DNA of 64,000 bases from DATNPX01 sp036702975 (GCA_036702975.1 DATNPX010000059.1:186001-250000); one strand, 5' to 3'; counted from the stretch's first letter, positions 1 through 9,486 are shown. Program-made: numbers and translations. Notes: a model not told the origin generated them from the letters alone.

Positions 1-527
1 ACAACGTCTACTTTAACACTATGTGGCACTGGTGCGGTTATTTCGGTCACACGGCAGTGCGAACTTGAGTTGGCATCAACCAGGAGAGGAGCTGTTGTTA
101 GTGGCATCCGGTAACTGCTTGTACACCAACATTTAAGCTGCTAAGCGCTCGTCCCAGAGGGAGAAAACGCAGAAAACGTAACAGATAGCTAACGGTTACG
201 TACACGCAGGGCTCGTTTACAAAATAGCAAATCCAGGCTCTCCGAACGGAATCAAAAAAATGCACTGGCTTTTAGCGTCAGCTTCCACTGCACAGAAACA
301 ACTGCATTACTGCGGCCAATGAATCAATCAGAAAATGTTGAAAACAAACTTGCAGAAACTTCCGGTCTATCCAGGTTAGACACCGCATATAATGCCACTG
401 AGAAATAGTGTCGAGCGGCATCACCACTTTAAGAATGTCGTAATTATGTAGTCATGCTATTGTCACAGGCTGCCTCTACTCTGAATGCACCGAAGGGTAC
501 TAGGAAGATAAGAAAAAGGAGGCCATT
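1..527. other. Intergenic region, possibly with a gene 3' end
   Basis: No complete gene is recognisable here. Bases 3-68 are open in one plus-strand frame and end at a TGA (66-68); the short peptide is rich in W, H, Y and C and ends HTAVRT, so it could be the tail of a gene entering from the left, but it is too short to tell. The rest is unassigned and probably holds the promoter of the gene starting at 528. Confidence 0.35.
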
Positions 528-1895
528 ATGCCATCAAAAACAAATCCGCCACTTCCACTCCGCATTCTTAGACTAATAGCTTTTGCTGCAATCTGTTGTC
601 TGCTTGGTCTTGGTGTTCTCGTTGGCATGTGCGCGCCGCTAATCAATCCATCTTTCTTGGACAATTTCCTATTCCGGCAAGCGTTTTCAGAAAAGGAGCA
701 AAGGTCAGCTCTTCTGATTTCGTCAGAGAGCGAGAAAAAATATCTGACAACAGTATTCGCTGGTTTGGAACAACCCTTGGTAGATGCAGATTTTGCTCGA
801 CTCACGGCGACAAAACCAGAAGATGTTTATTTCAAGGCCTCCGATGGGCTGAAGTTACACGGTTGGTTCTTTAAGACACCCGGTGCCACTGACACGGTCC
901 TCTTCAATTGGAGCGGTCTGTGTGACACTAGACTTCCGGTCTTGCTTGGTTACGTCAAGATGCTTCAGGATTCAAAACACTCAGTGTTGCTATATGACTA
1001 CAGAGGTTTTGGAAAGAGCGAAGGCAAACCTAGTCTTCCAAGCACCATATCTGATGGCGAAGCGGCTTACACATACTTGACAGACGGTCGTCACTTAAAG
1101 CCTGAAGATATAATCCTGATGGGACGAACCGTAGGCGCGCATGTCGCATGTGAACTTAGCTCCAAGCACAAATGCAAAGCTATGATTTTGGAAGAACCAT
1201 GGACAAATGTCAAAGATTTCGTTGATGCGCATCCGATGGCGATTGGCTCCAGACTGGTACCCAGTTGGCTCTACCCGGGCGATGCTTATGACAACACAAA
1301 ATTTCTCAAAGGAGAACACCCACCTCTATTGATCGTTGGCTATTCATCCCATCAAGCTGGTCCACTCACTCTCTATGAGCAGACACCCATGCCGAAAAAC
1401 TACCTGCAACTGATGGAACTTACCGGCTTCATTTTCCCAAATCTGCCTGAACAATCGCAGCGCTATACAGAAAGATTGAGTGCACTTACAGGAAAGGCGA
1501 TAAAGGCCAAAATGACTCCAGCGCCATCAAGTGGTGCGAACGGATCAAAACACTTTGAATGGCAGCGCGATCTAACTGCTGCGCTCGCACAGGCAAAGTC
1601 CGAAAACAAATCTGTTTTGGTGGATGTTTACACAGACTGGTGCGGACCATGCAGATTGTTAGATCAGCGTACCTACAGCGATCCGCGAGTGCAGAGCCTT
1701 CTCGCCAACAGCTTCATTACAGTAAAGGCTAATGCAGAGGATTCCGGCAAAGGACAGGACATCGCGCAACGCTACGAAGTGCATGCATATCCAACGATTA
1801 TTCTTGTGGACAACAAAGGCAAGGTGTTCGGAAGATTTATGGGCTTCATGTTCCCGGACGATTTCCTGCGAGTAATGCGCGCGTTCTCACTCTAA
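528..1895 (+). CDS. Membrane-anchored alpha/beta-hydrolase fold fused to thioredoxin domain
   Basis: This 455-residue protein has an N-terminal hydrophobic segment (about residues 12-37), an alpha/beta-hydrolase-like domain (about 95-325) and a C-terminal thioredoxin-like domain (about 345-455). The thioredoxin part has an intact WCGPC redox motif at residues 371-375 and a cis-Pro region (YPTIIL), so dithiol-disulfide exchange outside the membrane is likely. In the hydrolase part the nucleophile elbow expected to be GxSxG reads GRTVG, with Thr201 replacing Ser, and no clear acid or His of the triad is visible; it is probably a non-catalytic or altered hydrolase. The ATG is preceded by GGAGG five bases upstream. 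A strong hairpin terminator follows. Function beyond redox activity is unknown. Confidence 0.85.
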   Translation: MPSKTNPPLPLRILRLIAFAAICCLLGLGVLVGMCAPLINPSFLDNFLFRQAFSEKEQRSALLISSESEKKYLTTVFAGLEQPLVDADFARLTATKPEDVYFKASDGLKLHGWFFKTPGATDTVLFNWSGLCDTRLPVLLGYVKMLQDSKHSVLLYDYRGFGKSEGKPSLPSTISDGEAAYTYLTDGRHLKPEDIILMGRTVGAHVACELSSKHKCKAMILEEPWTNVKDFVDAHPMAIGSRLVPSWLYPGDAYDNTKFLKGEHPPLLIVGYSSHQAGPLTLYEQTPMPKNYLQLMELTGFIFPNLPEQSQRYTERLSALTGKAIKAKMTPAPSSGANGSKHFEWQRDLTAALAQAKSENKSVLVDVYTDWCGPCRLLDQRTYSDPRVQSLLANSFITVKANAEDSGKGQDIAQRYEVHAYPTIILVDNKGKVFGRFMGFMFPDDFLRVMRAFSL

Positions 1896-1969
1896 TCCAG
1901 GGCAAGCAAGAATGGCGAATTAGTCGTTTGACACATCAGCTCAACTCAACTCAAAAAATCCTGAGCACT

Positions 1970-2010
1970 ACAGAGGTGCATCATCTATTCTGATGATGCA
2001 CCTCTGTTTT
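1970..2010 (+). terminator. Intrinsic terminator after the hydrolase-thioredoxin gene
   Basis: A perfect 16-bp stem (arms 1970-1985 and 1992-2007) with a six-base loop runs into TTTT. It lies between two convergent genes and points in the direction of the upstream plus-strand gene. Confidence 0.85.
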
Positions 2011-2014
2011 ACCC

Positions 2015-3631
2015 TCATTGCTTGAACGGAGAATCGAGTTTGAGATGCAAGTTCACGAATGGGCGGTTAGGGTCAGGAGGGGCTGAAGGTTCAAGCGGGA
2101 AATTGAATTGGAACAGACGATTTTGATCGAAGATCTGCCTAAAGTTATATTTCGGCAATGGTGCTAAAAGCGCAAGCGGCGTACCACCCGGCTCTTCAAA
2201 CATGCTTGCGAATGATTTCACAAACTGATTCAGAGGCATTTTGAACGTACCACCATAGTCATCGACATCGCGACCGTATGGATTCCACAAAGTAACAGTG
2301 CCACCATTAGCTCCTGTAGGCTCGAAATTCATGACTGAGTACACATGTGCTGTGGGCAAGTCCACGAGCTCATCGGCAGCGAAATTGCCGCGTTGTCTAT
2401 CCACAACAATTACCCGACCATCCCGCTGGGCGTCGAGTAAGTGTTGCTTAACGTAGTCCGCACCCATTGCCGCCATCGCGACTGGCTGAACATTCGAGTT
2501 GGTTAAAGCAGAAAGAGCAACACTCGCGTAACCGGCATGGTTGGAATATTCCTCAGGCACTTCGTCTTTTTTCTGGACAGCCCCCTGGCGACCCGGGTCT
2601 TGTGTCCACAGTCCATAAGCTTTTTCAATTACCGTGCCCCAATCACCGGCTTTTGCACCTTTGTTGAATAAAATGCGCTCAGCCTCGGTCGGTTTACTTA
2701 CGGTATAACTCTGGGACTGTCCACGGAAAGTAACCGTCATCGTGCCGTCGGAATTTGCCTTTATCATCTGTGCAATCCAGGACTTGTGCAAATCTGCGGT
2801 CGAAGCCAGCGGGCTTTCAAAGTAACAATCCGCACCTAACCGCTGTTCGACACCAAGATGCGAAATACTCTGCTCGGGCTTAGACGCGGAATACAATCTC
2901 GTTGGAATCTTCTCGTCCAACACTTCACTGTGATTTGAAATGATGTTTCGCAATGCGTAGAACGCATCATTTGCATTGGAATACTTACGAGCGAAATTTT
3001 CTACTTCCTGAAAAGTAACACCATCATCGACACCATGCTGCGCGCCCGTTGCAATTTCTGCATAGTGCTGTTTGAAGAAATTCAAAGACTTTTTCGTCTC
3101 GGCATCACCAATTGTGGTGGCTATGGACTTGTCGATGTCAGCCAGGGTGACTTTGTCAGTTTTTGCATCTTTATGCGTTAGGGTGAACTGAATTTCAGCC
3201 CAGAGATCTGGAACCGTAATATTCTCGAAAGATTGATCTGCTGGTGGTACTGCGTCAGGGCGAGCATGGTTCGCTTTGTAGATAACCTGTTGCAGTTCCT
3301 GACTCGAAAGCCCATTTGGGTTAGCAGGCACGGGAATTTTTATGTCGCCACTCTGAAGCTCTTTGTTTATTTTGTACAAAGCCGCTGCAGTGGCGGCATC
3401 AGCCCCAGATAGGTGCTGATTCTCCATCAACTCGGCTAGCTGTTGATTGGTTACAAGCCCTCTGTGCTGCCTGTCGAGCCGGCGAAAAGCAATGTTCATA
3501 TCCTCAACCAACGGGCCGATGTGGTCCCAATCGGTTAAGTTATTAGCTGGCGGTGGCTGGTTAACATCGGCCAGAAGCGACGTTATGCGAGAAGCGTCAA
3601 CCGGTTCGGCACGAAATCGGTGTGGGGGCAA
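2015..3631 (-). CDS. Calpain-like cysteine protease with EF-hand-like N-terminus
   Basis: This 538-residue protein carries the calpain (family C2) catalytic signature: Cys269 in LGADCYFESPLAS, His429 in TAHVYSV and Asn450 in LWNPYG, with the spacing expected for the papain-like Cys-His-Asn triad. The N-terminal 230 residues contain acidic helix-loop-helix-like stretches (near 53-65, 155-168 and 200-212) that resemble degenerate EF-hand loops, so calcium dependence is possible but unproven. No signal peptide is visible, which suggests a cytosolic enzyme. The start is TTG, chosen because GGAGG sits nine bases upstream. The substrate is unknown. Confidence 0.8.
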   Translation of the reverse strand: MPPHRFRAEPVDASRITSLLADVNQPPPANNLTDWDHIGPLVEDMNIAFRRLDRQHRGLVTNQQLAELMENQHLSGADAATAAALYKINKELQSGDIKIPVPANPNGLSSQELQQVIYKANHARPDAVPPADQSFENITVPDLWAEIQFTLTHKDAKTDKVTLADIDKSIATTIGDAETKKSLNFFKQHYAEIATGAQHGVDDGVTFQEVENFARKYSNANDAFYALRNIISNHSEVLDEKIPTRLYSASKPEQSISHLGVEQRLGADCYFESPLASTADLHKSWIAQMIKANSDGTMTVTFRGQSQSYTVSKPTEAERILFNKGAKAGDWGTVIEKAYGLWTQDPGRQGAVQKKDEVPEEYSNHAGYASVALSALTNSNVQPVAMAAMGADYVKQHLLDAQRDGRVIVVDRQRGNFAADELVDLPTAHVYSVMNFEPTGANGGTVTLWNPYGRDVDDYGGTFKMPLNQFVKSFASMFEEPGGTPLALLAPLPKYNFRQIFDQNRLFQFNFPLEPSAPPDPNRPFVNLHLKLDSPFKQ

Positions 3632-3662
3632 AGAAAGGATTCCTCCACTCGTTCTAGTGTTT

Positions 3663-3680
3663 ATCTGGGCTTACCCAGAT
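3663..3680 (-). promoter_or_regulatory. Short inverted repeat upstream of the calpain-like gene
   Basis: Arms ATCTGGG and CCCAGAT flank a four-base loop, about 30 bases upstream of the calpain-like start and downstream of the cupin gene on the same strand. There is no T-run, so it may be a weak terminator for the cupin gene or an operator. Confidence 0.3.
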
Positions 3681-3763
3681 GATAAGCCAGGCTACGAAAG
3701 TTGCAAAGAATTAGAGTAGGGGAAATACGGCAAGAATGGTACTGCAGCCGCACTTAATTCTGG

Positions 3764-4261
3764 CTACTTACTCTTTACTGCATTCCATCGCTCCAGAGGA
3801 TTCAGCTCGCCCTCAAGGTAATCACTTGCTTTCTTTTTCTCAAAGAACTGGCGTCCGGGCATAATACCGATCTTGTCACTGTCCGGATATTCAGCGATAT
3901 CAGCACCATCAAACGTTCTTATGTCGAGATATACGCAAGGTTCATTAGTATCGTTATAAAGCTGGTGCGCACCGGACGCGTCCGAGCTGAAGTGTGCGAG
4001 ATCTCCAGCTTTCAATGTACGAATGCCTTCAGGCGTGCGAAGCGAGCAAGCGCCAGAGATGATAAAAAACAGTTCCTCAGCATTGTAATGAAAATGATAT
4101 GGAAATGAAAACTTTCCGGGATCGAGCGAACGAAAATCGAAAACTAGTCGCTTAGCTCCGGCGAGGTCAGAAATGCGTTCGCTGGTATGCCAGTTGAAGT
4201 CCTCAACCGGCATGCCTCTCAGCGCAAATTTCATTTCACTTAGTGGGAAAACTTTTGCCAT
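3764..4261 (-). CDS. Cupin-domain protein
   Basis: A single-domain cupin of 165 residues. The two cupin motifs are visible as FHYNAEELFFIISG (metal-ligand His and Glu) and the later DASGAHQLYNDT region with its His. Small cupins of this type bind a metal and act as sugar-modifying enzymes, dioxygenases or sensors; the substrate cannot be read from sequence. The ATG at 4261 is preferred over an upstream alternative because GGAG lies seven bases before it. It is followed on the same strand by the calpain-like gene after about 130 bases. Confidence 0.8.
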   Translation of the reverse strand: MAKVFPLSEMKFALRGMPVEDFNWHTSERISDLAGAKRLVFDFRSLDPGKFSFPYHFHYNAEELFFIISGACSLRTPEGIRTLKAGDLAHFSSDASGAHQLYNDTNEPCVYLDIRTFDGADIAEYPDSDKIGIMPGRQFFEKKKASDYLEGELNPLERWNAVKSK

Positions 4262-4330
4262 ACAATTGCTCCGTAGACTGCACAAGAGTAGTTCGAGAGA
4301 ATTCAAATTGTAGCGTGCGCCATATAGTTG

Positions 4331-4720
4331 CTATCCGAGAACCGAAATAATTTCCCAAACCTCTTGAGTGGTAATCGGTTGGCGCAAACTTTTCAATATG
4401 TCGATGGCGTCTTTGATACCGCACTTAACTCGTTGATTGGTCACCAATTCTGTTATTGCCACATAGTCGGCGGAATCAGCCGAAGAGGCTTGAATTGCAT
4501 CACATGCGCCACCAAAAATTCTGCGCAATTCCCAATTCACAAGAGCAGCCGGCGAATTGTCATTGCTCACAGACTGTACCGGTGCAGCAATCTTACTGTA
4601 TGACTTGATCGCGTCATTTATAAATTTGTTGCGAGCTTCCGCGTCCAGAGCATCGAGAATTTTGCGACTCTGAGGATCCGGGGAAAACTGCATCACTCCG
4701 CTTTCCTGCCCCTGTTGCAT
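4331..4720 (-). CDS. Hypothetical protein, 129 aa
   Basis: I do not recognise the family. The protein is soluble and mostly helical in appearance, with no signal peptide, membrane segment or known motif. The start at 4720 is supported by GGGAGG five bases upstream of the ATG, which rules against the longer form. It sits just upstream of the cupin gene on the same strand (69-bp gap), so the two may be co-transcribed. Confidence 0.65.
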   Translation of the reverse strand: MQQGQESGVMQFSPDPQSRKILDALDAEARNKFINDAIKSYSKIAAPVQSVSNDNSPAALVNWELRRIFGGACDAIQASSADSADYVAITELVTNQRVKCGIKDAIDILKSLRQPITTQEVWEIISVLG

Positions 4721-4924
4721 ACGAGCCTCCCAGCTAACATAAGTTGAAATCATAACGCGAGTTCAACTATAAGCAAGTAAATTTAGATTGCCTGTTTACA
4801 CAGTAGTGATTTTCGCCACTCAATACTCAGGCGCACAGCATATCTACCCCTCTAGTGCGGAACTTTCGCCAGATCAAAAACGCCCCATATTTCGTGGACA
4901 TACCCAGACGAGAATGAGGCAACA

Positions 4925-5368
4925 ATGAAGAGACGTCATTTAAAGTCCACGCTGATGGTGGCGTCACTGACAATAGCAATCGGTATATTAGCCGCCTGCT
5001 CTCAAAACCGAAACACTGCCATGAACGAACTGCCACCACACACGGGCTCAATGGACTTGAGCACTAATGACGGTCGCATCGTAGTAGACCAGAGACAACT
5101 AACCCAACCGCTTGACGAGCCAATTCCGAAAGACGGTCACGGCATTCCATACTATTACAATGACATGCCGTATCCGAGTCGGACAAGCGCTGACCACGCG
5201 CCTCTTGTAGATTTACATGTGGACAGGAGATCTGGCGCGGTGCACTTGAATACACCGTTTGTGCGTGTTGATACTGGCGGTCGGGGACATGGAGCAGTCG
5301 TTAATGTGCCACCCTTGCATCGGGAATATGCGGATAATTCGTATCCAACTCCAACAAGCCAGCAGTAA
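4925..5368 (+). CDS. Small lipoprotein
   Basis: This 147-residue protein begins with a lipoprotein signal peptide: basic start, hydrophobic core and lipobox LAAC with Cys25 as the lipidated residue. The mature part is polar, Pro/His/Asp-rich and without a known domain, as expected for an envelope-anchored protein. GAGG precedes the ATG by five bases. The next gene, a LolA-like protein, follows after 67 bases on the same strand and may be linked to lipoprotein handling, but this is only suggestive. Confidence 0.75.
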   Translation: MKRRHLKSTLMVASLTIAIGILAACSQNRNTAMNELPPHTGSMDLSTNDGRIVVDQRQLTQPLDEPIPKDGHGIPYYYNDMPYPSRTSADHAPLVDLHVDRRSGAVHLNTPFVRVDTGGRGHGAVVNVPPLHREYADNSYPTPTSQQ

Positions 5369-5435
5369 GTCGATTGACAATAATCTTTGAGTTACGCATA
5401 GTTCTATGTAACCAACCAATATTACTCGACGAGAT

Positions 5436-6203
5436 ATGAGCGCGAGCGATTTTCCTGATCCGCTAAAACTGATTTCCACCCTTGCCAGCACCTATGCGCA
5501 GTGCTCGACGTACAAAGACAACGGAATCGTCGAAACTACAATTCAGCCAGGCACGGCGTCTGCAACGTCAAGACAGGTGTGGTTCACAACCTATTTTCGC
5601 AGGCCGAACTATTTTCGCTTCGCCTTTTTGTCACGCACCGTAAAGGATGCTCCATCTAGCGATTCACTAAGTGTCATCTGGAGTGATGGCAAACGAACCT
5701 ACTCAAAAATGCCATACATTTTTTGGAATCCAGAATCAGACTTAAATTCCGCAATCACAGGCACCATTGGTGTGACGCATGAAGCTTCACATAGAATTCC
5801 AGCATTATTAATGCCCCACCTTGTGAAGCAATTGCCACCAAATGAAACAAAGCGAATAGGCGTCGAGTCCATCGAATCGTTAGACGAAGAGTCGTGCTAC
5901 AGAGTTCATCATGAGCTGGAGCCGGACCAGATTGAAAGGGAGTACTGGATCTCCCAATCGCGATCATTGCTGCTTAAGGTACGCGAACAGATGGTGCTCT
6001 CGCACAACACAGCAAAAGCATTTAATGCAGAAGGTGGTCCCAGCACTTTGCTCTCGAACTTGTTAATGCGGGGTATGGAAGCCCTTTCAAGTTCGGTCGC
6101 CAAAAATCCGACTCCCATACCAATAGTAAACGAGACTATTTACAGGAACGTCACGCTTAACGAACCTATACCAGACTCTGCATTCACCGAGCGGGGGCGT
6201 TAG
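5436..6203 (+). CDS. LolA-like fold protein
   Basis: The 255-residue sequence follows the pattern of LolA-like/DUF2092 proteins: 'YKDNGIVETTI' near the start, paired strands ending in FRRPNYFRFAF, a 'DGKRTYS' turn, 'EREYWIS' and a closing 'LNEPIPDSAFT'. These proteins form a half-barrel that binds lipids or lipoproteins at the envelope. No signal peptide is visible at the ATG, which is unusual for the fold. The stop codon overlaps the stop of the convergent kinase gene by four bases. Confidence 0.65.
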   Translation: MSASDFPDPLKLISTLASTYAQCSTYKDNGIVETTIQPGTASATSRQVWFTTYFRRPNYFRFAFLSRTVKDAPSSDSLSVIWSDGKRTYSKMPYIFWNPESDLNSAITGTIGVTHEASHRIPALLMPHLVKQLPPNETKRIGVESIESLDEESCYRVHHELEPDQIEREYWISQSRSLLLKVREQMVLSHNTAKAFNAEGGPSTLLSNLLMRGMEALSSSVAKNPTPIPIVNETIYRNVTLNEPIPDSAFTERGR

Positions 6204-7309
6204 ATTTGCAGCTCCGAATGCTGCACCGCTGGCAGTTTCACTCGAAAAGTCGAACCTTTTTCTTCGCGGCTGGCAAATGTAATCTCTCCTTTGTGAGCCT
6301 CAACGATTTGTTTACATAAGTACAACCCAAGCCCAGTTCCTGGGGTGTATTTGCGGCCGGTTGTTCCCTGCGAAAAACGTTTAAATAGACGATCGCGCTC
6401 AGATTCCGGAACACCAGGGCCGGTATCAGCGACCTCCATTGAGACAAAGTCTTCCGCTGGTTGAGTGCTTACTGTAATGCTGCCACCGCGAGGAGTAAAT
6501 TTGACAGCATTATCCAGCAGATTTTGTACCACCCTTCGAATAGCAACACCGTCAGCAACCACATCTGCATCAACATCTCGGAAGTCAGTTTTCAGCTCGA
6601 TGTTTCGGTTTTTGACAATGGGTTCAATATCAGCGATACATGAACGAATCGTCTTTACGAGATTTGTACGCTCAAGGTTGACGCTATTCGCCTCTCTCTC
6701 GAATCGATAGACTTCGATAAGATTCTGAACCATAGACAACAATTGTTTGTTGTTGTCACGCATTTGCAGAAGCAGCTGAATCTGCTCCGGATTCACTTTT
6801 CCCCACGTTTCGGCAGCCATCAATTCCAAAATTCTATTTGCACCAATCAACGGAACTTTTAGATCGTGCGTCAATGTGGCCATAAATTCCTCGCGCTGCT
6901 CGAGTACTGCAAGACGCATATGACTCTCCTCCGACTGCTTGCGCTCAATCGCATAGCGAATTGCGCGCGAAAGCTGATATTCAGTCATTTCCTTCTTGAG
7001 AATATAGTCCTGAGCACCTAGTTTCACAGCCTGAAGCGAAGTATCCTCATCATCGAGGCCGGTCAATATAATTACCGGCGTTACAGTGAGATATTCGTTC
7101 AAGGAAAGAAAAGTCTCCATTCCCTGTCCGTCGGGTAAAGACAGATCGAGAAGCACGATGTCAAACTTCTCGGCTAGGACGCGGTTCTTAGCATCGCCGA
7201 GCCGTTGCACAGTCGTTACGGTGTGTGACTCATGAGATAGGACTTCCTCCACGTAAATAGCATCCGCGGGATTATCCTCAACTAGCAATATGCTTATGGA
7301 CTGACTCAT
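6200..7309 (-). CDS. Response regulator-histidine kinase hybrid
   Basis: The order is receiver domain (about 5-125, phosphoacceptor Asp55 in LLDLSLPDG), a short coiled linker, HisKA dimerisation domain with phosphorylatable His148 in THDLKVP, and HATPase_c (about 245-365) with N, G1 and G2 boxes (NLLDNAVKF, DTGPGVP, GTGLGLYL). A receiver before the kinase core suggests that this kinase is controlled by phosphate from another protein. It is last in a three-gene minus-strand operon: the preceding response regulator stops immediately before this ATG. The output is not encoded nearby. Confidence 0.92.
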   Translation of the reverse strand: MSQSISILLVEDNPADAIYVEEVLSHESHTVTTVQRLGDAKNRVLAEKFDIVLLDLSLPDGQGMETFLSLNEYLTVTPVIILTGLDDEDTSLQAVKLGAQDYILKKEMTEYQLSRAIRYAIERKQSEESHMRLAVLEQREEFMATLTHDLKVPLIGANRILELMAAETWGKVNPEQIQLLLQMRDNNKQLLSMVQNLIEVYRFEREANSVNLERTNLVKTIRSCIADIEPIVKNRNIELKTDFRDVDADVVADGVAIRRVVQNLLDNAVKFTPRGGSITVSTQPAEDFVSMEVADTGPGVPESERDRLFKRFSQGTTGRKYTPGTGLGLYLCKQIVEAHKGEITFASREEKGSTFRVKLPAVQHSELQI

Positions 7310-7753
7310 TTATGCTTTCGCCGGATATTTAACCGCTGTAAACCAAAATTCATCAATGGAACGCACAATTTTCACGAACTGATCGAGCGCAAGTGGTTTC
7401 GTTACATAGCAACTGGCTTGCAAGCTATAGCTGCGCAGAACATCTTCTTCCGATTGCGATGTCGTCAATATTACTACAGGAATACTGCATAGAACAGGAT
7501 GTGCTTTAATCTCTGTCAACACCTCACGCCCGTCCATGCGTGGCAGATTCAGATCCAGAAGCATCATGTCTGGCAAGGCCTTGACTCCGGATTCGGTTTC
7601 CGCCATCGCCTTCTGCAAAAATTCCATACATTCAATGCCGTCCCTCACAACCGTAACATCAACAGAGATTTTCTCCTCTTCAAAAACCTCGATTATCAAT
7701 GTTGCATCGGCAACACTGTCTTCCACCAGTAAAACCTTTAGTCCTCGCTTCAT
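7310..7753 (-). CDS. CheY-like response regulator (Rcp1 type)
   Basis: A single receiver domain of 147 residues with acidic pocket (VEDS), phosphoacceptor Asp67 in LLDLNLPRMDG, Thr in ILTTS and Lys in VTKP. The length and C-terminus resemble Rcp1-type regulators that partner phytochrome-like kinases. There is no DNA-binding output domain, so it probably passes phosphate on or binds a protein target. Its ATG overlaps the stop of the upstream PAS kinase (ATGA), and the next gene begins right after its stop, indicating translational coupling. Confidence 0.92.
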   Translation of the reverse strand: MKRGLKVLLVEDSVADATLIIEVFEEEKISVDVTVVRDGIECMEFLQKAMAETESGVKALPDMMLLDLNLPRMDGREVLTEIKAHPVLCSIPVVILTTSQSEEDVLRSYSLQASCYVTKPLALDQFVKIVRSIDEFWFTAVKYPAKA

Positions 7754-9312
7754 AAACTATTCTGTTGAACCTCCTGAGCTGAAGGGAGCGTGAAGTGGAA
7801 TGTGCTTCCCTTCCCAACTACAGAATCGGCACTCATATCTCCTCGATGCCGATAAACGATCTTTTTGCACACTGCCAATCCTATACCGCTTCCAGGATAA
7901 TCTTCTCTATTATGAAGTCGCTGAAAAATGACGAAAATTCTATCCGCAAAACGCATATCAAATCCGATTCCATTGTCACTAAAATCGAAACGCCAGAAAC
8001 CATTTTCTCGCTTTGTTGAAATGACGATTCGTGGTGGTTCCTTCGATTTAAACTTGATCGCATTGCTAATCAAATTCTGAAAAAGCTGAATTAATTGTGT
8101 TCGGTCACCGGTCACGACGGGCAATGGCTCTGAACATTCGATAGTGGCACCAGACTCTGCAATCAGGAGCTTGAGATTGTGCACGGTCTCCTCGAGAATC
8201 TTCGTACAGTCCACGCTCTGCATTGGTCTAGCCTGTGTCTGCACGCGACTATAGACTAGAAGAGCATTAATCAGGTCTTGCATTCTCTTAGATGCATCAA
8301 CTGCAAAATCGATAAATTGTTGACCCTTATCGTCTAGTTTGTCCTTATAGCGCTTAGAAAGAAGTTGCGTATAATTTGATATCACCCGCAGAGGCTCTTG
8401 CAGATCGTGCGAACAGATGTAAGCGAACTGCTGTAAGTCTTCGTTCGAGCGCTCCAGCTCGAGAACTTTCTGCCGGAGATCGGCCTCAGAGACCAAGAGT
8501 TCGCTCGTTCTCTCAAGAACGCGGAGCTCAAGTTCATGGTTCATTTTAGCCGCGGCGAGCTCGGCAAGCTTTAGTTCTGTTATATCATTGTTTAGCTCCA
8601 AGAATTCAATTGCTCCAGAAGGAGAATCCTTCCGCACCCATCGACTCAGAACATAAATCGTCCTACCGTCTTTACTTTGGTGCTGAAGCTCACCATCCCA
8701 GCGTCCGTGTTCAATTGTCTGCTGTTCGATTTCCACACGTGGAGACTGAAAAACAGTGCGAAGCAATTCGTGACTCTTCCGTCCGATAGCCTCATCCGCA
8801 CTGAAGCCGTACATCTCGACGGCTCCTTTATTCCAGTACTTGATAGTGCCGTTTAGGTCACGAACAATAATAGTGTCATGTGTAAGCTCGAGAAGCTGAC
8901 TCCGCTCTTTCAGCAATTCATCAGCTTTGAACTGCGCGGTTATGTCCTTGGTTACCTTTCCAAAACCGAGCAGTTCGCCATTCTCGTCTTTGAATGAAGT
9001 AATCACGACGTTAGCGAAAAATGGTGTTCCGTCCTTTTTTACACGCCAGCCAAAGTCTTCGTATCGTCCTTCTTCGTCTGCAGCTTTAAGAGCTTGAGAA
9101 GGCTTTCCGGAATCAATATCATCCAAACAATAAAAACACGCGAAGTTTTTGCCGACAATCTCGTCGGCAGTATAACCTTTAATCAACTGAGCACCGGCAT
9201 TCCAGGAAGTTATGTTGCCTTCGGCGTCTAACAATACGATGGCATAATCTACAACGCTCGACACAAGCAAATCGAGGGCTTCCAGTCTGGCAATTGGACC
9301 TTTGATTGGCAT
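7750..9312 (-). CDS. PAS-PAS sensor histidine kinase
   Basis: Two PAS domains (about 11-125 and 135-250 from the ATG), a coiled coil (about 250-295), HisKA with His302 in CSHDLQEPLR, and HATPase_c with NLISNAIKF, DNGIGFD and GSGIGLAV. The HisKA sequence is of the type found in cyanobacterial phytochrome-like kinases. No transmembrane segment is visible, so it is a cytosolic sensor; the PAS ligand is unknown. It is first in the operon with the two genes downstream. The ATG at 9312 is used; a TTG at 9339 in frame is an alternative, and neither has a good ribosome binding site. Confidence 0.9.
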   Translation of the reverse strand: MPIKGPIARLEALDLLVSSVVDYAIVLLDAEGNITSWNAGAQLIKGYTADEIVGKNFACFYCLDDIDSGKPSQALKAADEEGRYEDFGWRVKKDGTPFFANVVITSFKDENGELLGFGKVTKDITAQFKADELLKERSQLLELTHDTIIVRDLNGTIKYWNKGAVEMYGFSADEAIGRKSHELLRTVFQSPRVEIEQQTIEHGRWDGELQHQSKDGRTIYVLSRWVRKDSPSGAIEFLELNNDITELKLAELAAAKMNHELELRVLERTSELLVSEADLRQKVLELERSNEDLQQFAYICSHDLQEPLRVISNYTQLLSKRYKDKLDDKGQQFIDFAVDASKRMQDLINALLVYSRVQTQARPMQSVDCTKILEETVHNLKLLIAESGATIECSEPLPVVTGDRTQLIQLFQNLISNAIKFKSKEPPRIVISTKRENGFWRFDFSDNGIGFDMRFADRIFVIFQRLHNREDYPGSGIGLAVCKKIVYRHRGDMSADSVVGKGSTFHFTLPSAQEVQQNSL

Positions 9313-9470
9313 TTGGGGTTTTCTTGTCCGAACCTTCAACTTCGGTGATTCATATGGGCGGATAAAAAAACTTGAGGAGCTAAATACAAGCGCCTCAAAT
9401 CAGATCAAATCGGTGGGCTGCCAATCCTAGACTAGGGTTTCCATTATCACCCTGTCTATCCACCGTAAGA

Positions 9471-9486
9471 GTGATATCAATATCAC
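9471..9486. promoter_or_regulatory. Inverted repeat, candidate operator
   Basis: GTGATAT and ATATCAC arms flank two bases, giving a near-perfect 16-bp dyad about 160 bases upstream of the PAS kinase ATG. Its shape fits a dimeric regulator site; no regulator can be named. Confidence 0.35.
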
